This document shows, piece by piece, positions 59,546 to 64,000 of a stretch of 64,000 nt of DNA. The position numbers were made by a program, and so were the translations under genes. Source of the stretch: Jiangella ureilytica (GTDB lineage Bacteria > Actinomycetota > Actinomycetes > Jiangellales > Jiangellaceae); the NCBI RefSeq assembly GCF_004348545.1, contig NZ_SMKL01000009.1, forward strand, positions 61,797-125,796. The letters are read 5' to 3'. Below the pieces are notes generated by a model. The model did not search any database, had not been told where the DNA came from, and saw only the letters and a program-made list of their open reading frames with translations. Numbering within the stretch: position 1 is the stretch's first letter; every line of letters starts with the position of its first letter.

Positions 59546-60961
59546 TCAGCCGGCCTCGATCAGCGAGCTGACGTTGGAGTTCGCGGTCTCGAGCAGCGCG
59601 TCGATGTCGGCGTTCTCGTCGGTCAGGACGGCCTGCACGACGGCGTCGAGCTCGGCGTAGAGGTCCTGGGCCCGCACCGGCGGCTCCGGCACCAGCGGCT
59701 GGTCGAGGATGCTCTCCTTGAACGGCATCATCTGCTCCAGCGGCACGTTGACCAGGTCGGCCACCCAGGCGTCGGACTCCGCCAGCTGCTCGGCGCCGAA
59801 GATCGGCAGCGCCGGCGTGCCCAGCGGAGCGTCGGCCGCGACCAGCGCCTCGGCGTCGGCCAGCGCGGCCTCCTCCTGGGTCAGCTTGCTCATGTAGAAG
59901 AAGTCGATCCACTTGACGGCGGCGGCGCGCTCGGCCTCGCTGGCGTCGGGCCGGACGCCGACGATCGTCCCGCCGCCCAGCACGCCGGCGTCGGCGCCCT
60001 CGAGCGGCAGCACCGTGAGCCCGTAGCTGTTCGGGTCGATGCTGTTCTCGGTCACGAGGCTGTTGTAGACGTCGGAGCCGCCGATGTACATGCCGACCTG
60101 CCCGGCGGCGAACGCCTGGTTGATGGTGCCCCAGTCGAACAGGAAGTTGTCGCCCATGGCGTCGTCCTCCCAGCGCATCTGGCGCAGCAGCTCCAGCGCC
60201 TGCTGGGTGCCCTCGTTGTCCAGCGTGGCCGTGACGTCGTCGCCGGTGCCCTCCTCCATGCGCCCGCCCAGGGCGTAGGTCAGGGTGGTGAGGATCCAGC
60301 CGCCGGTGTTGTTCTGGCTCATCTGGGCGAAGCCGGCCTGGCCGGTGGCCTCCGCGATGGCGTCGGCGTACTCGCGGACCTCGTCCCAGCTGGTCGGCGG
60401 TGCGTCGGGGTCGAGGCCGGCCTGCTCGAACATAATCCGGTTGTAGTGCAGGCCCATGCCGTAGGCGCTGGTCGGGATGGCGTAGATGTTGCCGGCGTCG
60501 TCCTGGGCGACCTCGAGGACGCTGGGATTGAACGCGTCGGCGTAGGGGAGCTCCTGCACCTCGGCGGTGATGTCGGCCAGCTGGCCGCGCTCGATCATCG
60601 CCTGGCCGTCGGTGAACGGGAACTCGAACGTGGTCGGCAGTGTGCCGCCGGCCAGCTGGGCCGCGAACGTCGTCACGTCCCACTCGTACTCGCTGGGCTC
60701 GATGGTGATGTTCGGGTTGGCCACCTCGAACTCCTCGACGCGGGCGAGGAACGCCTCACGCGTGGCGGACTCCGTCGCCGGCGGCAGGTTGCTCACGCTG
60801 ATGGTGACGGCCTCGTCCTCGCCGCCCCCGCCGTCGCCCTGCTGGCCGTTGCCGCCGTCGCCGGCCTGCGGCTCCTCGTCGCCGGACCCGCAGGCGGCCA
60901 GCAGGCTCAACGCCATCGCGGCCGCGGCCACGGCGCCCAGGTGTCTGCGTGTGCTGCTCAT
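59546..60961 (-). CDS. Extracellular solute-binding lipoprotein (carbohydrate, MalE/AglE type)
   Basis: 471 residues. ATG 60961 is chosen because GGAG lies 6 bases upstream; another ATG 12 bases earlier is possible. Lipobox LLAAC (Cys about 24), a Gly/Asp/Gln-rich linker, then a family 1 solute-binding domain (ARVEEFEVANPNITIE, NIYAIPTSAYGMGLHYN, AFAAGQVGMYIGGS). It should bind alpha-glucosides or maltose-like sugars, judging by the adjacent alpha-glucosidase. Confidence 0.94.
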   Translation of the reverse strand: MSSTRRHLGAVAAAAMALSLLAACGSGDEEPQAGDGGNGQQGDGGGGEDEAVTISVSNLPPATESATREAFLARVEEFEVANPNITIEPSEYEWDVTTFAAQLAGGTLPTTFEFPFTDGQAMIERGQLADITAEVQELPYADAFNPSVLEVAQDDAGNIYAIPTSAYGMGLHYNRIMFEQAGLDPDAPPTSWDEVREYADAIAEATGQAGFAQMSQNNTGGWILTTLTYALGGRMEEGTGDDVTATLDNEGTQQALELLRQMRWEDDAMGDNFLFDWGTINQAFAAGQVGMYIGGSDVYNSLVTENSIDPNSYGLTVLPLEGADAGVLGGGTIVGVRPDASEAERAAAVKWIDFFYMSKLTQEEAALADAEALVAADAPLGTPALPIFGAEQLAESDAWVADLVNVPLEQMMPFKESILDQPLVPEPPVRAQDLYAELDAVVQAVLTDENADIDALLETANSNVSSLIEAG

Positions 60962-61020
60962 CTCGTGCTCCATCCCTTGGTGCCGCTGCGTTGCGGCGTT
61001 GTCGGGGCCAGTAGTCGGAC

Positions 61021-62685
61021 TCAGCGCTCGGGGGTGTCGTGGGTGGGCAGGCGAAGCCAGACGGCGGCGTCGGAACCGAGCCGGCCGTCCTCGAGGTCCG
61101 CGCTCGCGAGCAGGACCTCCTCGTGTGCGGGCAGGTCGACGGGATCCGCCGACAGGTTGACGACGCACGCGACGGCGCCGCCGTCGTCGCCGTCCTCGTG
61201 ACCTCGCCGGAAGGCGATGATGTCGGCCGGAGTGTCCAGCCAGGTGAGGAAGCCACCGCCGAGCGCCGGCTCGGCCTTGCGGATCCGCAGCGCGTCGCGG
61301 TACAAGGCGAGCGTGGAGGCGGGATCGCGGTCCTGCGCCTCGACCGTGAGGTGCGCCCACGTCGCCGGCTGGGGGAGCCAGGTCTCGCCCACGGCGCCGT
61401 GGGGGCTGAACCCGTACGGCGGCTCGGTGCCGCTCCACGGGACCGGGACCCGGGACCCGTCGCGCCCGGGGTCGACCCCACCGGAGCGGAAGTGCATCGG
61501 GTCCTGGATGCGGTGCGGCTCGATGTCCTCGACCTCCGGCAGGCCGAGCTCCTCGCCCTGGTAGACGTAGGCCGAGCCGGGGAGGGCGAGCATGAGCAGC
61601 GCGGCGGCCCGGGCCCGCCGCAGGCCGAGGGCCAGATCCGACTCGGTGCCCGCGCGCTTCGTCTCGAACGCGAACGACGAGTCCGCGCGGCCGTAGCGCG
61701 TCACCGGCCGGGTGACGTCGTGGTTCGACAGCACCCAGGTGGCCGGCGCGCCGACCTGCTCGTGGAAGTGCAGGCTGGTCTCGATGCTCTGGCGCAGCCG
61801 GGCCGGCTCCCACGGGCAGGCCAGGAAGTCGAAGTTGAAGACGGTGTGCAGCTCGCCCGGGCGCAGGTAGCGGGCCAGCCGCCCCAGGTCGGGCAGCCAG
61901 ATCTCGCCGATGAGCGCGCGCGGCTCCTCGTAGCTGTCGGCCAGACGGCGCCAGCTGCGGTAGATCTCGTGCACCTCGTCGCGGTCGGTGTGCACGTGCT
62001 CGCCCGGCGCGTGGCCGGGGTCGACGTCGGGCAGGTCGGTGTGCTTGGCCAGCAGCCCCGCGGAGTCGATGCGCACGCCGGCGGCGCCGCGGTCGAACCA
62101 GAACCGCAGGATCTGCTCGTGCTCGTGCCAGACCAGCGGGTGGGTCCAGTTGAGGTCGGGCTGCTCCGGCGCGAACAGGTGCAGGTACCACTCGCCGGGT
62201 GTGCCGTCGGCGTTCTTGGTGCGGGTCCAGGCGGAGCCGCCGAAGATCGAGCTCCAGGCGTTGGGCGGCTCGGCGCCGTCGAGGCCGCGGCCGGGGCGGA
62301 ACCAGAACCGCTCCCGCTCCGGCGACCCGGGCGGGGAGTCCAGCGCCGCCTTGAACCAGACGTGCTGGTCCGAGACGTGGTTCGGGACGATGTCGACGAT
62401 GGTGCGCAGCCCCAGCTCGCGGGCCTCGGCGATGAGCTGTTCGGCCTGCTGGAGCGTGCCGTAGGCCGGGTCGATGTCGCGGTAGTCGGCGACGTCGTAG
62501 CCGCCGTCGGCCATGGGTGACGGGTACCAGGGGCTGAACCAGAGCGCGTCGACGCCGAGGTCCGCGAGGTAGCGCAGCCGGGCCTGGACGCCGGCGAGGT
62601 CGCCGGTGCCGTCGCCGTTCCCGTCGGCGAAGCTGCGGACGTAGACCTGGTAGATGACGGCGTTACGCCACCACGCGTGATCCAT
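61021..62685 (-). CDS. Alpha-glucosidase, GH13 family
   Basis: 554 residues from ATG 62685; an earlier in-frame ATG would overlap the TTGCGCAA operator. GH13 TIM barrel opening MDHAWWRNAVIYQVYVRSFADG, with conserved regions DIVPNHVS (I), AGVRIDSAGLLAKH (II, nucleophile Asp), LIGEIWLPD (III, acid/base Glu) and LSNHDVTRP (IV). The subfamily resembles GH13 alpha-1,4-glucosidase/oligo-1,6-glucosidases. No signal peptide, so it hydrolyses imported oligosaccharides in the cytoplasm. It is the first gene of the transport operon. Confidence 0.95.
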   Translation of the reverse strand: MDHAWWRNAVIYQVYVRSFADGNGDGTGDLAGVQARLRYLADLGVDALWFSPWYPSPMADGGYDVADYRDIDPAYGTLQQAEQLIAEARELGLRTIVDIVPNHVSDQHVWFKAALDSPPGSPERERFWFRPGRGLDGAEPPNAWSSIFGGSAWTRTKNADGTPGEWYLHLFAPEQPDLNWTHPLVWHEHEQILRFWFDRGAAGVRIDSAGLLAKHTDLPDVDPGHAPGEHVHTDRDEVHEIYRSWRRLADSYEEPRALIGEIWLPDLGRLARYLRPGELHTVFNFDFLACPWEPARLRQSIETSLHFHEQVGAPATWVLSNHDVTRPVTRYGRADSSFAFETKRAGTESDLALGLRRARAAALLMLALPGSAYVYQGEELGLPEVEDIEPHRIQDPMHFRSGGVDPGRDGSRVPVPWSGTEPPYGFSPHGAVGETWLPQPATWAHLTVEAQDRDPASTLALYRDALRIRKAEPALGGGFLTWLDTPADIIAFRRGHEDGDDGGAVACVVNLSADPVDLPAHEEVLLASADLEDGRLGSDAAVWLRLPTHDTPER

Positions 62686-62713
62686 GGCCGTCACGTTAAC
62701 GACGGCAATAATG

Positions 62714-62721
62714 TTGCGCAA
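62714..62721. promoter_or_regulatory. LacI operator before the alpha-glucosidase gene
   Basis: Palindrome TTGCGCAA, the common core of actinomycete maltose/alpha-glucoside LacI operators, 29 bases upstream of the 62685 start. It recurs at 63805-63812 before the lacI gene. Confidence 0.7.
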
Positions 62722-62772
62722 GACTTCGACAACAAGTTGCAGGAACACGATTGGGTTACGACGGGTGCCCGA

Positions 62773-63783
62773 TCAGTCGCGTGGCGGAGGCGCCGTGGAG
62801 CCCCGGACCACCAGTTCCGGCTCGAACAGCAGCTCGTCGGACTCGACGCGGTGCCCGGAGATGAGCCCGACCAGCAGGTCGACCGACGCCTTGCCCATGG
62901 CCTCGATGGGCTGGCGGACCGTGGTGAGCGGCGGTTCCGTGCAGTTCATCAGGGCGGAGTCGTCGTAGCCGACGACGGAGAGGTCGTCGGGAACGCGCAG
63001 GCCGGCACGCTTGGCGGCGCGGATGGCGCCCAGGGCCATGGGGTCGCTGGCGCAGATGACGGCGGTGACTCCGCGGCGCAGCAGCCGGCTGGCGGCGGCC
63101 TGCCCGCCCTCGAGCGAGTGCATGGCGTTCTCGACGTGGTCGTCGGGCAGCTCGACGCCCGCACTGGCCAGCCTGGCGTGCGCGGCGGCCAGCTTGCGCT
63201 GCGACGGCACGTGGTCCGGCGGCCCCAGGATGAGGCCGATCCGGGTGTGCCCGAGTGAGAGCAGGTGACCTGCCGCCTGCTCCGTCGCCACCGCGTCGTC
63301 GCAGCTCACCCGCGGGAACGGCAGCTCGTCGATGCCCGCGTTGACCATGACGGTGGGCAGCTTGCGCTCGATCAGCCGCGCGTAGTGGTCGTGCGCCCCG
63401 TTGCGGCCGCTGTACAGCCCGCCGGCGAACAGCACGCCCGACACCCGCTGCTGGAAGAGCAGCTCGATGTAGTCGGCCTCGGACACCCCGCCGACGGTCT
63501 GCGTGCACAGCACCGGCGTGAGCCCCTGCTGCGCCAGCGACCCGCCCACGACGTCGGCGAAGGCGGGAAAGATGGGATTCTGCAGCTCGGGGAGGACCAG
63601 CCCGACCAGCCGCGCCCGCTCACCCCTCAGCTTCGTCGGCCGCTCGTACCCGAGCACGTCGAGTGCCGTCAGCACCGCCTCGCGGGTCGCCTCGGAGACG
63701 CCCGGCCGGCCGTTGAGCACCCGGCTCACGGTCGCCTCGGACACGCCGACCTTCGCCGCCACCTCAGTCAGTCGTCCTGCCAT
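62773..63783 (-). CDS. LacI family repressor of the alpha-glucoside cluster
   Basis: 336 residues from ATG 63783, which starts directly at the HTH (RLTEVAAKVGVSEATVSRVLNGRPGVSEATRE). The hinge helix and a type I periplasmic-binding-like sensor domain follow (LVGLVLPELQNPIFPAF, SCDDAVATEQAAGHL, CASDPMALGA). TTGCGCAA lies 22 bases upstream of its start and also before the alpha-glucosidase gene, so it probably represses itself and the transport operon, with a maltose-like inducer. Confidence 0.94.
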   Translation of the reverse strand: MAGRLTEVAAKVGVSEATVSRVLNGRPGVSEATREAVLTALDVLGYERPTKLRGERARLVGLVLPELQNPIFPAFADVVGGSLAQQGLTPVLCTQTVGGVSEADYIELLFQQRVSGVLFAGGLYSGRNGAHDHYARLIERKLPTVMVNAGIDELPFPRVSCDDAVATEQAAGHLLSLGHTRIGLILGPPDHVPSQRKLAAAHARLASAGVELPDDHVENAMHSLEGGQAAASRLLRRGVTAVICASDPMALGAIRAAKRAGLRVPDDLSVVGYDDSALMNCTEPPLTTVRQPIEAMGKASVDLLVGLISGHRVESDELLFEPELVVRGSTAPPPRD

Positions 63784-63804
63784 GGGCGCAAGCATACGAC
63801 AGAT

Positions 63805-63812
63805 TTGCGCAA
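63805..63812. promoter_or_regulatory. LacI operator upstream of lacI
   Basis: TTGCGCAA, followed closely by a second CTTGCG half-site (63817-63822). The same palindrome is at 62714-62721. Confidence 0.65.
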
Positions 63813-63861
63813 GAACCTTGCGTGCGATTCGGAGGTGGGGTGCTGTGGTTGCGCTGGGGTT

Positions 63862-63999
63862 CCCCCGTCCCCCTGCTGCCCATTCTCTTGGCCCCGGACG
63901 GTCGCCTCAAGCGGACCCTGGTGGCGCTTCGCGCCGTGGGGGTCCGCTTGACCCGCCCGTCCGGGGTCTAAGAACGGGCAGCTATCAGGGGGACGGGGG
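63862..63999 (+). repeat. 138-bp nested-hairpin palindromic element, copy 3
   Basis: Nearly identical to copy 1 at 8154-8290 (about four substitutions and one added G) although 55 kb away. Outer arms CCCCCGTCCCCCTG and CAGGGGGACGGGGG; inner stems GCCCCGGACGG/CCGTCCGGGG and CAAGCGGACC/GGTCCGCTTG. It lies upstream of lacI at the window edge. Confidence 0.85.
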
Positions 64000-64000
64000 G

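Overview
The window is very GC-rich, with strong third-position G/C bias, frequent GTG starts, four-base ATGA/GTGA gene overlaps and several apparently leaderless genes. It comes from the chromosome of a filamentous-type actinomycete. The gene content (ThuA/sorbosone-dehydrogenase giants, ROK regulators, an SCO3242-type prenyltransferase) would suit Jiangella or a close relative, but that genus call is an inference. I saw no rRNA, tRNA, CRISPR array, transposase or phage gene.

Region A (1-30.4 kb, all +) is a secreted carbohydrate-oxidation locus. It holds five large exported multidomain proteins built from shared modules: ThuA, PQQ-type glucose/sorbosone dehydrogenase propeller, PKD, an uncharacterised module with an LGHDxHxH signature, CBM6-like, DUF1349, DUF1080 (3-keto-disaccharide hydrolase family), Ig-like and a C-terminal FIMAH helical domain. 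Among them lie two ROK repressors, a Tat-exported sugar isomerase-like TIM barrel, an ATPase/permease/binding-protein sugar importer and a Gfo/Idh/MocA oxidoreductase. Together they suggest extracellular oxidation or cleavage of a glycoside followed by uptake and intracellular oxidation; the substrate cannot be read from the sequence.

Region B (30.7-40.0 kb, +) is a tightly packed nine-gene operon of the ebo type. It holds an inositol-3-phosphate-synthase-like cyclase, a UbiA prenyltransferase, a TIM-barrel isomerase, EboA, EboB (TatD-like), EboE and an EboF-like phosphodiesterase, then two more sugar isomerase-like TIM barrels. It ends at a 19-pair hairpin. The 3-dehydroquinate-synthase-like EboD of cyanobacterial clusters is absent, and the inositol-phosphate-synthase homologue may take its place.

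Region C (40.1-57.6 kb) is mixed housekeeping and surface functions: a group 2 sigma factor, a small conserved protein, a subtilase, a divergent TetR/SRPBCC pair sharing one palindromic operator, a class F sortase with a likely own substrate and a lipoprotein, a giant metallophosphoesterase/PQQ-propeller protein, a HupE/UreJ-type membrane protein, LtrA, a cupin and a secreted glycerophosphodiesterase.

Region D (57.6-63.8 kb, all -) is an alpha-glucoside utilisation cluster: LacI repressor, GH13 alpha-glucosidase, binding protein and two permeases without a dedicated ATPase. TTGCGCAA operators precede both lacI and the glucosidase gene.

Intergenic DNA carries two palindrome families. One is a 135-138 bp nested hairpin element in three copies, whose outer and middle stems are conserved while the stems between them differ yet still pair. 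The other is a ~50 bp TGATCATCGGCGATC palindrome in three copies plus a half copy, often at gene ends.
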